Shown: in pieces, positions 11,080 to 22,678 of the stretch
Numbering within the stretch: the stretch's first letter is position 1
Layout of the letters: each line of letters opens with the position of its first letter
Source of the DNA: Pantoea sp. Cy-639
Lineage (GTDB): Bacteria > Pseudomonadota > Gammaproteobacteria > Pseudomonadales > Pseudomonadaceae
Length of the DNA stretch: 64,000 bases
Assembly: GCF_011752525.1 (NCBI RefSeq)
Contig: NZ_VWXI01000003.1
Span: 62,001 to 126,000 of the forward strand
Direction of reading: 5' to 3'
Notes under the pieces: generated by a model
Seen by the model: only the letters and a program-made list of their open reading frames with translations
Database searches by the model: none
Told to the model about the DNA's origin: nothing
Position numbers and translations under genes: made by a program

Positions 11080-12087
11080 ATGCCAATCCGACATTGCATC
11101 GTTCACCTGATCGACAAGAAGCCCGACGGCAGCCCCGCCGTGCTCCATGCCCGCGACAGCGAACTGGCAGCGTCCGACGCCATCGAGAACCTCCTGGCCG
11201 ACCTCAACGACAGCTACAACGCCAAGCAAGGCAAAGCCTGGGGCTTCTTCCACGGCGAATCTGGCGCTTACCCGTTCAGCGGCTGGCTCAAGCAGTACCA
11301 GGATGGGGAAAAAGACTTCGCCACCTTCAGCCGCATCGCGGTCGAACACCTGCAAAAGCTGATGGAAGAGTCCAACCTGTCCACCGGCGGTCATGTACTG
11401 TTCGCCCACTACCAGCAAGGCATGACCGAGTACCTGGCCATCGCCCTGCTGCACCACAGCGAAGGCGTGGCGGTGAACGCCGAACTGGACGTGACGCCGT
11501 CACGCCACCTGGACCTGGGCCAGTTGCACCTGGCCGCGCGGGTCAACCTGTCGGAATGGAAGAACAACCAGAACTCCAAGCAGTACATCTCGTTCATCAA
11601 GGGCAAGAACGGCAAGAAGGTTTCGGACTACTTCCGTGACTTCATCGGTTGCCAGGAAGGCGTCGACGGCCCGGGCGAAACGCGTACCCTGCTCAAGGCC
11701 TTCAGTGATTTCGTCGAGAAGGAAGACCTGCCCGAAGAGGCCGCCCGGGAGAAGACCCAGACCCTGGTGGACTACGCCACCACCCAGACCAAGCTGGGCG
11801 AGCCGGTGACCCTGGAGGAGCTCTCCAGCCTGATCGACGAAGACCGCCCCGAGGCGTTCTTCGATCACATCCGCAACAGTGACTACGGGCTGTCGCCGGA
11901 GATTCCAGCCGACAAGCGCACCCTCAACCAGTTCCGCCGCTTCACCGGGCGCGCCGAAGGGCTGTCGATCAGCTTCGAGGCGCATCTGCTGGGCTCGAAG
12001 GTGGAATATGACGAGGAAGCCGGGACACTGGTGATCAAGGGCCTGCCGACCCAACTGATCGATCAGCTCAAGCGCCGCAAGGATTGA
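11080..12087 (+). CDS. yejK: Nucleoid-associated protein YejK/NdpA
   Basis: 335 residues, the usual length of the YejK family (about 335). It starts [14 protein letters not shown] and contains the family blocks [10 protein letters not shown] (about 65-75) and [14 protein letters not shown] (about 162-175). It has no membrane segments. YejK copurifies with the bacterial nucleoid and has been reported to affect topoisomerase activity; its molecular role is not settled. It is divergent from an HU gene, so both neighbours act on the nucleoid. Confidence 0.93.
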   Translation: MPIRHCIVHLIDKKPDGSPAVLHARDSELAASDAIENLLADLNDSYNAKQGKAWGFFHGESGAYPFSGWLKQYQDGEKDFATFSRIAVEHLQKLMEESNLSTGGHVLFAHYQQGMTEYLAIALLHHSEGVAVNAELDVTPSRHLDLGQLHLAARVNLSEWKNNQNSKQYISFIKGKNGKKVSDYFRDFIGCQEGVDGPGETRTLLKAFSDFVEKEDLPEEAAREKTQTLVDYATTQTKLGEPVTLEELSSLIDEDRPEAFFDHIRNSDYGLSPEIPADKRTLNQFRRFTGRAEGLSISFEAHLLGSKVEYDEEAGTLVIKGLPTQLIDQLKRRKD

Positions 12088-12129
12088 GACTGGCAGCCTC
12101 TCGCGCCTGCAGGAGCGAAAGAGCGGCTG

Positions 12130-12420
12130 CTAGCCCCCAATAGCGGCATAGGACGCTACCAAGGCCTCCTTCGCCGCCTTGCACAGTTTCTTCACCAGGC
12201 GCTCCTGGCGCAACGCCTCGCCCTTGTCTGGCCATTGCTCGACATACACCAGCGCCTGCGCCGGACTGGTCTTGAAATAACGCGCCCCCTGCCCCTTCTG
12301 GTGCTTGATGAAGCGCCGCTGCGGATCGTCGCTGATACCGCAGTACAGTGACCCGTTGGCCGCACGCACCAGGTAGACGTACCAGGGTTTGCCCTCGGCG
12401 GATGGAAGTGTTTCGCTCAC
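12130..12420 (-). CDS. GIY-YIG nuclease-family protein (YhbQ/UPF0213 type)
   Basis: 96 residues starting at GTG (12420). A single GIY-YIG domain: [18 protein letters not shown] gives the two catalytic strands (here YVY and GIS), followed by the conserved Arg of [10 protein letters not shown] and the Glu of LRQERLVKK. Small stand-alone proteins of this type are thought to bind or cleave nucleic acid, but their biological role is unclear. The frame stays open upstream to 12606, but that part lies over the neighbouring gene in another frame and has no conserved sequence, so I start at the GTG, which has only a weak ribosome site. Confidence 0.8.
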   Translation of the reverse strand: MSETLPSAEGKPWYVYLVRAANGSLYCGISDDPQRRFIKHQKGQGARYFKTSPAQALVYVEQWPDKGEALRQERLVKKLCKAAKEALVASYAAIGG

Positions 12421-12463
12421 GGCTCGATTCGATACAACTGAAGATGCCCGCCAGCTTACCCGC

Positions 12464-12934
12464 TCAGCGCCCCTGCTGGAATGTGCGCAGGCCCTTGAAG
12501 GCCTGCTGTCGCACCTTGTTCTGCAACATCGGCGACCAGCCCAGCAGCACGCCCGGCATGCCCAGGGCCTGACGGCTCCAGCGCCACAGGTCGAAGCTGT
12601 CGTCATGCTGACAGATCAACCCGTCGCGGATCACGAAACGCGCCTGGATATCGTTGACCACCACACGCCCGGTCTGGCTGAACAGGTAGGTCGCCACCCA
12701 GTGCGCGCCTGCGCTGCGCTCGTCGCTGCGAACATTGTCGAAGCTCAGGGTGAAGTCCTTCGCCCGGCTCGCGAGCATGCGCCACATGTCGCCGGCATCG
12801 CGACCACGCAAGGTGCCGAACACCGGGTCACTGAAGGTGATATCGGCGCTGTAGCAGGCCACCATGGCCTCGGCGTCCAGGCGCTGGAAGGCCTGGTAGA
12901 AACGGGTGATCAGGGCGTTGTTGGCATCGCTCAT
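12464..12934 (-). CDS. NTF2-like / SnoaL-type protein
   Basis: 156 residues. An NTF2-like cone fold is suggested by [39 protein letters not shown] at the N-terminus, the standard first helix and strand of SnoaL/NTF2-like proteins, and by the central [20 protein letters not shown] strands. Such proteins include isomerases, hydratases and ligand carriers; no catalytic residues can be fixed here. The ATG at 12934 follows AGGATCC at proper distance; a start 33 bases upstream is less likely. It lies on the minus strand downstream of the MFS gene. Confidence 0.82.
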   Translation of the reverse strand: MSDANNALITRFYQAFQRLDAEAMVACYSADITFSDPVFGTLRGRDAGDMWRMLASRAKDFTLSFDNVRSDERSAGAHWVATYLFSQTGRVVVNDIQARFVIRDGLICQHDDSFDLWRWSRQALGMPGVLLGWSPMLQNKVRQQAFKGLRTFQQGR

Positions 12935-13041
12935 GGGAGGATCCTGAACCAGGGCGGGATAGCGCACGATAATCCGCCACCTGGGCGAACGCCATCTCCA
13001 TTTGCGTCATGAATGCCCACGGGAGTTGGCTGCTCTGACGA

Positions 13042-14322
13042 TCAGACCCGCTCGCTCTCTACCTGCACATGCAACGCCCGTCCGGCGCCGAGTCCGAACA
13101 GGATGGCGCCCACGCCCAGCACTGCGAAAATCCAGCCAACCGCGTTCCAGCCCCCGGTCAGGTCGTGCACCAGCCCCACCGCGAACGGCCCCATGGACGC
13201 CAGGGTGTAGCCCACTCCCTGGGCCATGCTCGACAGGTTGGCGGCCACGTGCGCGTCCTTCGAGCGCAACACGATCAGGGTCAGCGCCAGCGCGAAGGTG
13301 CCGCCCTGCCCCAGGCCCAGCACCACCGCCCAGCCCCACAGGCCATCAATAGGGGCGTACAAGCAACCGAACAGCCCGGCAAGAGTCACCAGCATCACGA
13401 TCACGATGGCCAGGCGCTGGTCCTTGCCACGGGTCGCCAGCCACGGCGCGCCCAGCGAACTGACCAACTGCACGATCACCGAGCCGGACAGCACCAGCCC
13501 CGCCTCGGTCGGGCTCAGCCCGCGACCGATCAAGACCGACGGCAACCAACCGAAGACGATGTAGGCCAGCGACGACTGCAGGCCCATGTACAACGTCACC
13601 TGCCAGGCCAGCGGATCGCGCCACAAGCCGCGCACTCGGTAGGCGACCTTGTGCAGGCCATGGCCCTGGCGAGCCTGGGGCAGCCAGACCAGCATCGCCA
13701 GCAATGCCGGCAGCAGCCAGAAGCCCAGGCCTAGTGCCCAACTGTTGTCGAAGTGCTGGCTCAACGGAACGGTCGCTCCAGCCGCCATCGCCGCGCCGAG
13801 GCACAGGGCCATGGTGTAGACCCCGGTGAGCGTTCCGGCCTGTTGCGGGAAGTCGCGCTTGACGATGCCTGGCAGCAGCACGCCGATGATGCCGATACTC
13901 GCCCCGGCCATGACACTGCCGAGGAACACCCCGGCCACGCCAAGGGCACTGCGCAGCAGGATGCCCAGCGCCAAGGTCAGGAGAATGCCGAGGATCACCC
14001 GCTCGCTGCCGAAACGGCGTGCCAGGGCCGGCGCCAGGGGCGCGAACAGCCCCAGGCAGAGCACCGGCAGGGTGGTCAGCAGGCCAGCCTGGGAGGCGTT
14101 GAGCCCCAGGCCTGCAGAAACCTGGCCGAGCACTGGGGCCATGCTCGACAACGCCGGGCGCAGATTCAACGCCACCAGCACCAGGCCCAGCAGCAGCAAC
14201 CAGGGCCGCTGCAGGCGCAGCGGCTGTTGCTGGACCTGCTCGTCGTCGACTTCGGCGTCGATCAGCAGCTCGTCGAGCTCGGGTTCCCGGGGGCTGTGGG
14301 GATGGGTCATCTGTTCGGCCAT
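13042..14322 (-). CDS. CynX/NimT-family MFS transporter
   Basis: 426 residues with 12 predicted membrane segments from about residue 40 on. The block LVALNLRPALSSMAPVLGQV at the first membrane segment is characteristic of the CynX/NimT/YycB branch of the major facilitator superfamily, whose members take up or expel small anionic or nitroimidazole-like compounds (E. coli CynX sits in the cyanate operon). The N-terminal 38 residues are an unusual acidic, Gln-rich cytoplasmic extension. Substrate cannot be told from sequence. It is downstream of hisC, with a 185-base gap, and need not be in the his operon. Confidence 0.88.
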   Translation of the reverse strand: MAEQMTHPHSPREPELDELLIDAEVDDEQVQQQPLRLQRPWLLLLGLVLVALNLRPALSSMAPVLGQVSAGLGLNASQAGLLTTLPVLCLGLFAPLAPALARRFGSERVILGILLTLALGILLRSALGVAGVFLGSVMAGASIGIIGVLLPGIVKRDFPQQAGTLTGVYTMALCLGAAMAAGATVPLSQHFDNSWALGLGFWLLPALLAMLVWLPQARQGHGLHKVAYRVRGLWRDPLAWQVTLYMGLQSSLAYIVFGWLPSVLIGRGLSPTEAGLVLSGSVIVQLVSSLGAPWLATRGKDQRLAIVIVMLVTLAGLFGCLYAPIDGLWGWAVVLGLGQGGTFALALTLIVLRSKDAHVAANLSSMAQGVGYTLASMGPFAVGLVHDLTGGWNAVGWIFAVLGVGAILFGLGAGRALHVQVESERV

Positions 14323-14507
14323 GGTCAGGATTCGATAAAGGCCCGGCTCAGGCGCAAGCCCGCTGCGGACGGTGTTGTTCTGCGCGTCGGCGATCGATCC
14401 GGGCCTTGCCGGCGAACGCCATCAAAGGCCCGTATCAATGCCCGACCGCCATGATGAGGCAAGGCCGATCGGAGCAGGACCAACAGCGCCCGCCCCGGCC
14501 TTGCCCA

Positions 14508-15557
14508 TCAATTCAAGGCGTCGAGCAACGCCTGGTTCATTTCCGGCGTCCCGATCGTGATCCGCAGGAACTGCGCGATCCGCGCCTGCTTGAAGTGCCG
14601 CACGATCACCCCCTGCTCCCGCAGCCGCGCCGCGATCGCCGCCGCATCTTGCTGCGGATGCCGGGCAAAGATGAAGTTCGCCGCCGAGGGCAGCACCTCG
14701 AACCCGCGCGCCACCAAGGCCTCGACCAGCACCTCGCGGCTCTCGATCACCTTGCGGCAGGTCTCGTCGAAGTAGTCACGGTCCTCGAAGGCCGCGGCCG
14801 CCCCGACGATCGCCATGCGATCCAGCGGATAGGAGTTGAAGCTGTTCTTGATGCGCTCCAGCGCCTCGATCAGCTCCGGATGCCCGACTGCCAGCCCAAC
14901 CCGCAGCCCCGCCAGCGAACGCGACTTGGACAGGGTCTGGGTCACCAGCAGGTTGTCGTAGCGGTCCACCAGGCTGATGGCCGTCTCGCCACCAAAATCG
15001 ATGTACGCCTCGTCCACCACCACCACCGAGTCACGGTTCGCCTGCAGCAGCTGCTCCACCGCCTGCAGCGGCAGCAGGCAACCGGTCGGCGCGTTGGGGT
15101 TGGGGAAGATGATCCCGGCATTGGACTTGCTGTAGTCCGCCACCTGGATCTGGAACTGCGCGTCCAGTGCCACCGCCTCGTGTGCAATGCCGTACAGGCC
15201 GCAATACACCGGGTAGAAGCTGTAGCTGATGTCGGGGAACAGCAGCGGGCCACGGGCATGCTGGAACAGGCCGTGGAAGATGTGCGCCAGCACCTCGTCC
15301 GAGCCATTGCCGACGAACACCTGCGCCGGCGTGACACTGTAATACTCGGCCACGGCCTGCTTGAGCCGGTCGCTGTTCGGGTCCGGGTACAACCGCAGGT
15401 TGTCGCCCAGCTCCGCGCGCATGGCCTCCAGCGCCCTGGGCGAAGGGCCGTAAGGGTTTTCGTTGGTGTTCAGTTTCACCAGCCGCGCCAGCTTGGGCTG
15501 CTCGCCCGGCACATAGGGTACGAGGTCCTTGACGAAGGGACTCCAGAATCGACTCAT
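14508..15557 (-). CDS. hisC: Histidinol-phosphate aminotransferase
   Basis: 349 residues, PLP-dependent class II aminotransferase. It converts imidazole-acetol phosphate plus glutamate to histidinol phosphate. The family pattern is intact: [13 protein letters not shown] near residue 28, the NPNAPTG block, DEAYIDF, and the PLP lysine in [14 protein letters not shown]. Directly follows hisD (2 bases between them). Part of the minus-strand murA-hisG-hisD-hisC cluster. Confidence 0.97.
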   Translation of the reverse strand: MSRFWSPFVKDLVPYVPGEQPKLARLVKLNTNENPYGPSPRALEAMRAELGDNLRLYPDPNSDRLKQAVAEYYSVTPAQVFVGNGSDEVLAHIFHGLFQHARGPLLFPDISYSFYPVYCGLYGIAHEAVALDAQFQIQVADYSKSNAGIIFPNPNAPTGCLLPLQAVEQLLQANRDSVVVVDEAYIDFGGETAISLVDRYDNLLVTQTLSKSRSLAGLRVGLAVGHPELIEALERIKNSFNSYPLDRMAIVGAAAAFEDRDYFDETCRKVIESREVLVEALVARGFEVLPSAANFIFARHPQQDAAAIAARLREQGVIVRHFKQARIAQFLRITIGTPEMNQALLDALN

Positions 15558-15559
15558 GC

Positions 15560-16882
15560 TCAGTTCCCCTTCTCGTTGAGGATGCGGTATTCGGCGCTGC
15601 GCGCGTGGGCGGTCAGCGATTCGCCACGGGCCAGCACCGATGCGGTGTGACCCAGCTCCGACGCGCCCTGCTCGGAGCAGAAGATGATCGAGGAACGTTT
15701 CTGGAAGTCATACACCCCCAGCGGCGACGAGAACCGTGCGGTGCCGGAAGTCGGCAACACATGGTTGGGGCCTGCGCAGTAGTCGCCCAGCGCCTCGCTG
15801 GTGTGGCGACCCATGAAGATCGCACCGGCGTGGCGAATCTGCGGCAACCAGGCCTGCGGGTCGGCCACCGACAGCTCCAGGTGCTCGGGCGCGATGCGGT
15901 TGGCCACCTCGATGGCCTGTTGCATGTCGCGAACCTGGATCAGCGCGCCACGACCGTTGATCGACTTCTCGATGATCCCGGCGCGCTCCATGGTCGGCAG
16001 CAGCTTGTCGATGCTGGCCGCGACACGGTCGAGGAACTCGGCATCCGGGCTGACCAGGATCGCCTGGGCGTCCTCGTCGTGCTCGGCCTGGGAGAACAGG
16101 TCCATGGCGATCCAGTCCGGGTCGGTCTGGCCATCGCACACCACGAGGATCTCCGACGGGCCGGCGATCATGTCGATACCGACCTGGCCGAACACATGGC
16201 GCTTGGCGGTGGCCACGTAGATGTTGCCCGGACCGACGATCTTGTCCACCTGCGGCACGCTTTCGGTGCCGTAGGCCAAGGCCGCGACAGCCTGGGCGCC
16301 ACCGACGGTGAAGACCCGGTCGACACCGGCGATGCAGGCGGCCGCCAGCACCAGCTCATTGACCTCGCCACGTGGGGTCGGCACCACCATCACCACTTCG
16401 CTGACGCCGGCGACCTTGGCCGGAATGGCGTTCATCAGTACCGACGACGGGTACGATGCCTTGCCACCTGGCACGTACAGCCCGGCGCGGTCCAGCGGGG
16501 TGACCTTCTGGCCAAGCACGGTGCCATCGGCCTCGGTGTACTGCCAGGAATCCTGCTTCTGCCGCTCGTGGTAGATGCGCACGCGGCTGGCGGCTTTCTC
16601 CAGGGCTTCGCGCTGGGTCGCGCTGATGCGGGTCAGGGCCAGTTCCAGGCGCTCGCGATCGAGGATAAGGTCATCGATCGACTGGGCATCGACACCATCG
16701 AAACGCTGGGTGAACTCCACCAGCGCCGCGTCACCGCGCTCGCGCACAGCCTTGATGATGTCGAGCACGCGCTGGTTGACCGCGTCATCGGACACGCTTT
16801 CCCAGCTCAGCAGATGATCCAGATGTCGGGCGAAATCCTGGTCAGCGGCGTTGAGACGGGCAATTGCAGTGGACACGGTCAT
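15560..16882 (-). CDS. hisD: Histidinol dehydrogenase
   Basis: 440 residues. Zinc-dependent enzyme that oxidises histidinol to histidine in two NAD-dependent steps, the end of the pathway. The family signature is visible as [12 protein letters not shown] and the metal/substrate part as [17 protein letters not shown], with [14 protein letters not shown] further on. The ATG at 16882 gives [14 protein letters not shown]. It follows hisG by 125 bases and precedes hisC by 2. Confidence 0.97.
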   Translation of the reverse strand: MTVSTAIARLNAADQDFARHLDHLLSWESVSDDAVNQRVLDIIKAVRERGDAALVEFTQRFDGVDAQSIDDLILDRERLELALTRISATQREALEKAASRVRIYHERQKQDSWQYTEADGTVLGQKVTPLDRAGLYVPGGKASYPSSVLMNAIPAKVAGVSEVVMVVPTPRGEVNELVLAAACIAGVDRVFTVGGAQAVAALAYGTESVPQVDKIVGPGNIYVATAKRHVFGQVGIDMIAGPSEILVVCDGQTDPDWIAMDLFSQAEHDEDAQAILVSPDAEFLDRVAASIDKLLPTMERAGIIEKSINGRGALIQVRDMQQAIEVANRIAPEHLELSVADPQAWLPQIRHAGAIFMGRHTSEALGDYCAGPNHVLPTSGTARFSSPLGVYDFQKRSSIIFCSEQGASELGHTASVLARGESLTAHARSAEYRILNEKGN

Positions 16883-17007
16883 GGCGAGGGCCTCGTTATT
16901 AGCGGATGTTCAGGCGCCCTAAAGCTACCAGTCCATCCGCGCGGGCACCTGAGAAATTGGCTATGACGCGGATAGACGGGCGCGACAGCGGAGGTCGCGC
17001 GCAGAAG

Positions 17008-17643
17008 TCAGCCGCGGTGTCGCGATTCGACGGCGTTGCGCAGGGTGTCGATCAGACTCTGGATACGGGCGTGCTGCATTTTCATGGAGGCCTTGTTGAC
17101 CACCAGGCGCGAGCTGATCGTGGCGATCATGTCCTGTGGCTCGAGGCCATTGGCGCGCAGGGTGTTGCCGGTGTCGACCACGTCGATGATCTTGTCGGCG
17201 AGGTTGATCAGCGGGGCCAGCTCCATGGAGCCATACAGCTTGATGATGTCGACCTGGCGACCCTGTTCGGCGTAGTAGCGCTTGGCCACGTTGACGAACT
17301 TGGTGGCCACCCGCAGCCGGCCCTTGGGCTCAGGCGCGCCGGTGACACCGGCGGTCATCAGCTTGCATTGGGCGATCTGCAGGTCCAGGGGCTCGTACAG
17401 GCCCTGGCCGCCGTATTCCATCAGCACGTCCTTGCCGGCCACCCCGAGGTCGGCGGCGCCATGCTCGACATAGGTCGGCACGTCGGTGGCACGCACGATG
17501 AGCAGGCGGACATCGTCCTGCGTGGTGGGGATGATCAGCTTGCGGCTCTTGTCCGGATTCTCGGTCGGCACGATGCCGGCTTCAGCCAGCAACGGCAGGG
17601 TGTCGTCGAGAATACGGCCCTTGGATAGCGCGATGGTCAACAT
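17008..17643 (-). CDS. hisG: ATP phosphoribosyltransferase, catalytic short form
   Basis: 211 residues, so this is the short HisG type (HisGS) that lacks the C-terminal regulatory ACT-like domain and needs HisZ as regulatory subunit; no hisZ is in the window. It couples ATP and PRPP, the first and committed step of histidine synthesis. Motifs: [11 protein letters not shown] at the start, [21 protein letters not shown] (substrate binding) and [14 protein letters not shown] (PRPP-binding loop). It lies 90 bases after murA. Confidence 0.96.
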   Translation of the reverse strand: MLTIALSKGRILDDTLPLLAEAGIVPTENPDKSRKLIIPTTQDDVRLLIVRATDVPTYVEHGAADLGVAGKDVLMEYGGQGLYEPLDLQIAQCKLMTAGVTGAPEPKGRLRVATKFVNVAKRYYAEQGRQVDIIKLYGSMELAPLINLADKIIDVVDTGNTLRANGLEPQDMIATISSRLVVNKASMKMQHARIQSLIDTLRNAVESRHRG

Positions 17644-17733
17644 TGGAACGTCGGTCCTTAAGCAGCTATAGCCAGCCGGGCCCCGGGCCCGGCCGCAATG
17701 AAATCGGGGCGCGTCCCTGCGCCGTACAGACGA

Positions 17734-19262
<1,529 letters not shown>

Positions 19263-19308
19263 GCTCAACCTCGATCGGCGCCCAACGCGCGCGGGTCGGC
19301 CATCATAC

Positions 19309-19364
19309 AAAAAAGCCCCTCGCCTGCGAAGCCCATGCGTGGGCTCGCTGACCGAGGGGCTTTC
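19309..19364 (-). terminator. Terminator of the mla operon
   Basis: On the minus strand the stem aagcccctcg / cgaggggctt (19353-19362 with 19313-19322) encloses a second small hairpin (agccca/tgggct) and is followed by TTTTTT. It separates mlaB from ibaG-murA. Confidence 0.88.
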
Positions 19365-19380
19365 ACCATCGGGCAGGCCA

Positions 19381-19683
19381 TCAGCCTGCCAGTACTTCAT
19401 CGAGGTCGTAGACCTCGGCGATTTCCCGCATGTCCGCCGGCATCCCGCGCAGCTCGCAGGCCTTGCCGGCCGCCTGGGCGTCGCGCATGAAGGCCAGCAG
19501 CAACGACAGGCCGACGCTGCTCGACTTGACCACCGCCGAACAGTCGAACACCAGGCGCGGCTCGCGACTGCCGGCGATCAACGCCTTGCCCTGCTTGCGC
19601 AGGGCCGGGCCGCTGCGGTAATCCAGCACGCCAGCCAGGGCGAGCACGCCAGGCTCGGCCATGGTTACGGCCGCATCACTCAT
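19381..19683 (-). CDS. mlaB: STAS-domain protein MlaB
   Basis: 100 residues, single STAS domain; VFDCSAVVKSSSVGLSLLLAFMRDA contains the serine-rich loop and helix typical of the fold. In the MlaFEDB complex MlaB binds the ATPase MlaF and is needed for its assembly and activity on the cytoplasmic face. Starts with ATG overlapping the mlaC stop by 4 bases, so translation is coupled. Last gene of the operon. Confidence 0.92.
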   Translation of the reverse strand: MSDAAVTMAEPGVLALAGVLDYRSGPALRKQGKALIAGSREPRLVFDCSAVVKSSSVGLSLLLAFMRDAQAAGKACELRGMPADMREIAEVYDLDEVLAG

Positions 19684-20333
19684 TTGACTTCCTTATCCGG
19701 CGATTGGTCGGCGGCTTCCTTGGCCTTGGCCACCTCGCCAGCCCAGCCGTCGATGGTCTTGTCCAGGTCGTTGCCGTTGCGCTGCATGGCATCGGCGAAC
19801 TGATCGCGGAACAGCTTGCCGATATTGATGCCGTTGACGATGACGTTACGCACCTTCCACTGGCCATCGATATTCTGCATGGTGTACTGCACCGGATAGA
19901 CCGCGCCGTTGGTGCCGGTGACCTTCATGCCGACCGTGGTGCGATCGCCGTCCTCGGCACGCGCTGGATCGACGGTGATGCCCTGGTTGTTGTATTCCAG
20001 CAGGGCATTGCCATAGAACTGCATCAGGCTGCGCTTGAAGTTTTCCTGGAAGCGCTGCATCTGCGCAGGCGTGGCCTTGCGCGAGTACTTGACGGTCATG
20101 ATGCTCTTGGAGATGCCATCGGCATCGACCACCGGGCCAAGGTTGGCGTTGAGCGCGTTGTAGAACGCCTCCGGATTGGCCTTGTACTGCGCCTTGTTGG
20201 CCTTCAGGTCGCTGAGCAACTGGGTGGTGGTGCCCTGGATGACGTCACGGGCCGATTGCCCGGGCGCCGCCATGGCCAGCAGTGGGAAGGCCGCCAGCAA
20301 GACCAGCAGGCCGCGTCGCAGGATGGAAATCAT
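19680..20333 (-). CDS. mlaC: Periplasmic phospholipid carrier MlaC (Ttg2D)
   Basis: 217 residues with a Sec signal peptide (MISILRRGLLVLLAAFPLLAMAA, cut near residue 23). The mature part has the MlaC features SARDVIQGTTTQLLSDL, the MTVKYSRKATPAQMQRF helix region and IDGQWKVRNVIVNGINIG. MlaC shuttles phospholipid through the periplasm between the outer-membrane MlaA complex and the inner-membrane MlaFEDB complex. In P. putida the operon was first described as ttg2 (toluene tolerance). Coupled to mlaB; 9 bases after mlaD. Confidence 0.95.
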   Translation of the reverse strand: MISILRRGLLVLLAAFPLLAMAAPGQSARDVIQGTTTQLLSDLKANKAQYKANPEAFYNALNANLGPVVDADGISKSIMTVKYSRKATPAQMQRFQENFKRSLMQFYGNALLEYNNQGITVDPARAEDGDRTTVGMKVTGTNGAVYPVQYTMQNIDGQWKVRNVIVNGINIGKLFRDQFADAMQRNGNDLDKTIDGWAGEVAKAKEAADQSPDKEVK

Positions 20334-20342
20334 GGAGACTCC

Positions 20343-20828
20343 TTAATTAGCGGGTTGCGCTTCTTTCGGTTCCTTGCCCACGGTGTTGAGCAGGAACTTG
20401 CCGATCAGATCTTCCAGCACCAGCGCCGACTGGGTGTCGTGGATGGTGCTGCCATCCTTGAGTACCGTGTCTTCGCCACCGACACTGATGCCGATGTACT
20501 TCTCGCCCAGCAGGCCGGCGGTCAGGATCGAGGCAGTGGAGTCGGTCGGCAGGTTGTCGACGCTCTTGTCCAGTTGCAGGGTCACCCGACCGGTGTACGA
20601 GTCACGGTCCAGATCGATTGCCGTGACCTTGCCGATGGTCACACCGGCCATGGTCACTTTAGCTCTGACCGTCAAACCGGCGATATTGTCGAAGTAAGCA
20701 TAAACTTTGTACGTGTCGCTGCTCGGGCTGGCCGACAGCCCGCTGACACGCAGGGCCAGCAGCAGCAGCGCCAGGATCCCGGCCAGGAGGAACAGGCCGA
20801 CACCGATTTCCAGGGTGCGGTTTTGCAT
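20343..20828 (-). CDS. mlaD: MCE-domain protein MlaD
   Basis: 161 residues. One N-terminal membrane anchor (about 7-27) followed by a single MCE domain (about 39-117: YKVYAYFDNIAGLTVRAKVTMAGVTIGKV ...). MlaD hexamers form the periplasmic lipid tunnel sitting on MlaE. The C-terminal KEPKEAQPAN tail is short. The ATG overlaps the mlaE stop as TGATG, so the genes are translationally coupled. Confidence 0.95.
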   Translation of the reverse strand: MQNRTLEIGVGLFLLAGILALLLLALRVSGLSASPSSDTYKVYAYFDNIAGLTVRAKVTMAGVTIGKVTAIDLDRDSYTGRVTLQLDKSVDNLPTDSTASILTAGLLGEKYIGISVGGEDTVLKDGSTIHDTQSALVLEDLIGKFLLNTVGKEPKEAQPAN

Positions 20829-21625
20829 CAGAAATCTCCAAACATCAAGGCGGTCAGAATAAAGTCCAGACCCAGGACTGCCAACGAGGCATAGACCACG
20901 GTCTTGGTGGTGGCACGACTGATCCCTTCTGAGGTGGGCTCGCAGTCATACCCCTGGAATACGGCGATCCAGGTCACGACGAAAGCGAACACCAGGCTCT
21001 TGATCAGCCCGTTGATCACGTCGTCGCTGAAGGAAACGCTGTTCTGCATGTTGGCCCAGAACGAGCCTTCGTAGACGCCGAGCCAGTCCACGGCGACCCA
21101 CGAGCCACCCCAGATGCCGACCACGCTGAAGATCAGCGCCAGCAGCGGCAGCGAGATGAAACCGGCCCACAGACGTGGCGCGACGATGTACTTGAGCGGG
21201 TCGACGCCGATCATTTCCAGGCTCGACAACTGCTCGGTGGACTTCATGTTGCCGATTTCGGCGGTCAGTGCGGAACCTGCGCGACCGGCGAACAGCAAGG
21301 CGGTAACCACCGGCCCCAGTTCGCGCAGCAAGGTCAGCGCGACCATCTGGCCGACGGCCTGCTCGGAGCCGTACTTGGTCAGGATGCTGTAGCCCTGCAG
21401 CGCCAGCACCATGCCGATGAACACACCGGACACGACGATGATCGCCAGCGACAGCACGCCGACCGAGTACAACTGCTTGACCAGCAGTTGGAAACCGCCA
21501 CCGGTACCGCTGCGTCCGGCCAGCGAATGGCCAAGGAACAGGCTTGAGCGACCCAGCACGGCCAGCACGTCGATGGCCGAACGGCCGAACAGGCGAATAC
21601 GTTCGAGTATGGATTTCTTGCGCAT
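20828..21625 (-). CDS. mlaE: Phospholipid ABC transporter permease MlaE
   Basis: 265 residues with five to six membrane segments; the MlaE/TGD1-family block [21 protein letters not shown] (about 125-145), with its conserved charged residues, is present. MlaE is the integral permease of MlaFEDB in the inner membrane. ATG at 21625 chosen because it overlaps the mlaF stop (TGATG), giving tight coupling, and is preceded by GGGGAC. A TTG one codon upstream is less likely. Confidence 0.95.
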   Translation of the reverse strand: MRKKSILERIRLFGRSAIDVLAVLGRSSLFLGHSLAGRSGTGGGFQLLVKQLYSVGVLSLAIIVVSGVFIGMVLALQGYSILTKYGSEQAVGQMVALTLLRELGPVVTALLFAGRAGSALTAEIGNMKSTEQLSSLEMIGVDPLKYIVAPRLWAGFISLPLLALIFSVVGIWGGSWVAVDWLGVYEGSFWANMQNSVSFSDDVINGLIKSLVFAFVVTWIAVFQGYDCEPTSEGISRATTKTVVYASLAVLGLDFILTALMFGDF

Positions 21626-22434
21626 CAACGCGTCCCCAACAGATCGGCGCGGTAGTCAGGCGCAGGGAAGTGGAAGGGTACCGGGCCATCCGGGTCGCCC
21701 TTCATGAATTGACGGATGCGCGGGTTGTCCGAGCCCATCAGCTCATCCGGTGTACCCTGCCCGAGCACCTGGCCATCGCCGACCACATAGATGTAGTCGG
21801 CGATGCTGGCGGTTTCCGCCAGGTCGTGGGAGACCACGATGCTGGTGATGCCGAGCGCATCGTTGAGCAGGCGAATCAGGCGCACCAGCACCCCCATGGC
21901 GATCGGATCCTGGCCGACGAACGGTTCGTCGTACATGAGGATCTGCGGATCGAGGGCGATTGCCCGGGCCAGCGCCACACGGCGCTTCATGCCGCCGGAA
22001 AGCTCGTCGGGCATCAGGTCGATGGCGCCGCGCAGGCCCACGGCCTGCAGCTTCATGAGCACGATGTCACGGATCATCTCGTCCGACAGCTGCGTATGCA
22101 CGCGCAACGGAAACGCGACGTTCTCGAAGACATCGAGATCGGTGAACAGGGCGCCGCTCTGGAACAGCACGCCCATCTGCTTGCGTGCGTCGAACAGGTC
22201 GCTGCGCGACAGCGACGGCAGGTCCTGGCCATTGACCCAGACTTCGCCGGAGGTTGGCCGCAACTGGGCGCCCATCAGGCGCAGCAGGGTGGTCTTGCCG
22301 CATCCGGAAGGCCCCATGATGCCGGTCACCTTGCCGCGGGGAATGCGGATGTCCACGTTGCTGAAAATGCTCCGCGAACCGCGCTTGAAGGTAACCCCCT
22401 TCAGCTCGACCGCGTAGGCGCTATCCACACTCAT
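21625..22434 (-). CDS. mlaF: Phospholipid ABC transporter ATPase MlaF
   Basis: 269 residues. ABC ATPase motifs in order: Walker A GPSGCGKT (41-48), signature LSGGMKRR and Walker [13 protein letters not shown]. Energises phospholipid movement by MlaFEDB from inside the cytoplasm. The C-terminal extension after residue 240 matches the MlaF tail that wraps the partner subunit and contacts MlaB. First gene of mlaFEDCB, divergent from kdsD over a 244-base region. Confidence 0.96.
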   Translation of the reverse strand: MSVDSAYAVELKGVTFKRGSRSIFSNVDIRIPRGKVTGIMGPSGCGKTTLLRLMGAQLRPTSGEVWVNGQDLPSLSRSDLFDARKQMGVLFQSGALFTDLDVFENVAFPLRVHTQLSDEMIRDIVLMKLQAVGLRGAIDLMPDELSGGMKRRVALARAIALDPQILMYDEPFVGQDPIAMGVLVRLIRLLNDALGITSIVVSHDLAETASIADYIYVVGDGQVLGQGTPDELMGSDNPRIRQFMKGDPDGPVPFHFPAPDYRADLLGTR

Positions 22435-22678
22435 CTAGACTCCTTGCAGTACAGCCTCGTGTCCATGGACGTCCGCCTCCATCTTGGAGGCACACTGGTC
22501 CCAGGCGGGCCGAATAGCGGCGAACTATAGCACCGCAGATAGGCTCTCCCCAAGGGACTCCCCCACTCGTTCAGCCCCCAGACAGGCAGAAGCGACATTC
22601 ATATGACATTCGAAGGATGAGCGTTTCACACATTGCGGCTATAATCGCCGCCTTTTCATCAGGCATTGCGTTTTCGAC
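22435..22678. promoter_or_regulatory. Divergent region mlaF / kdsD with TATAAT -10 at 22640-22645
   Basis: A perfect sigma-70 -10 hexamer, TATAAT, lies 34 bases before the kdsD ATG on the plus strand (22640-22645); the -35 region is a poor match. In E. coli kdsC-lpt genes respond to envelope stress sigma E; I saw no clear sigma E (AlgU) site, but the weak -35 leaves room for activator control. Promoter elements for the mla operon were not resolved. Confidence 0.5.

Noticed and set aside
10649..11457. Minus-strand frames across the hupN-yejK gap
   Set aside because: They run through the hupN start and the A-rich promoter region into yejK antisense; composition is not coding.
12421..12606. N-terminal extension of the GIY-YIG protein
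   Set aside because: The extension is Cys/Arg-rich shadow of the NTF2-like gene; the domain begins just after the GTG at 12420.
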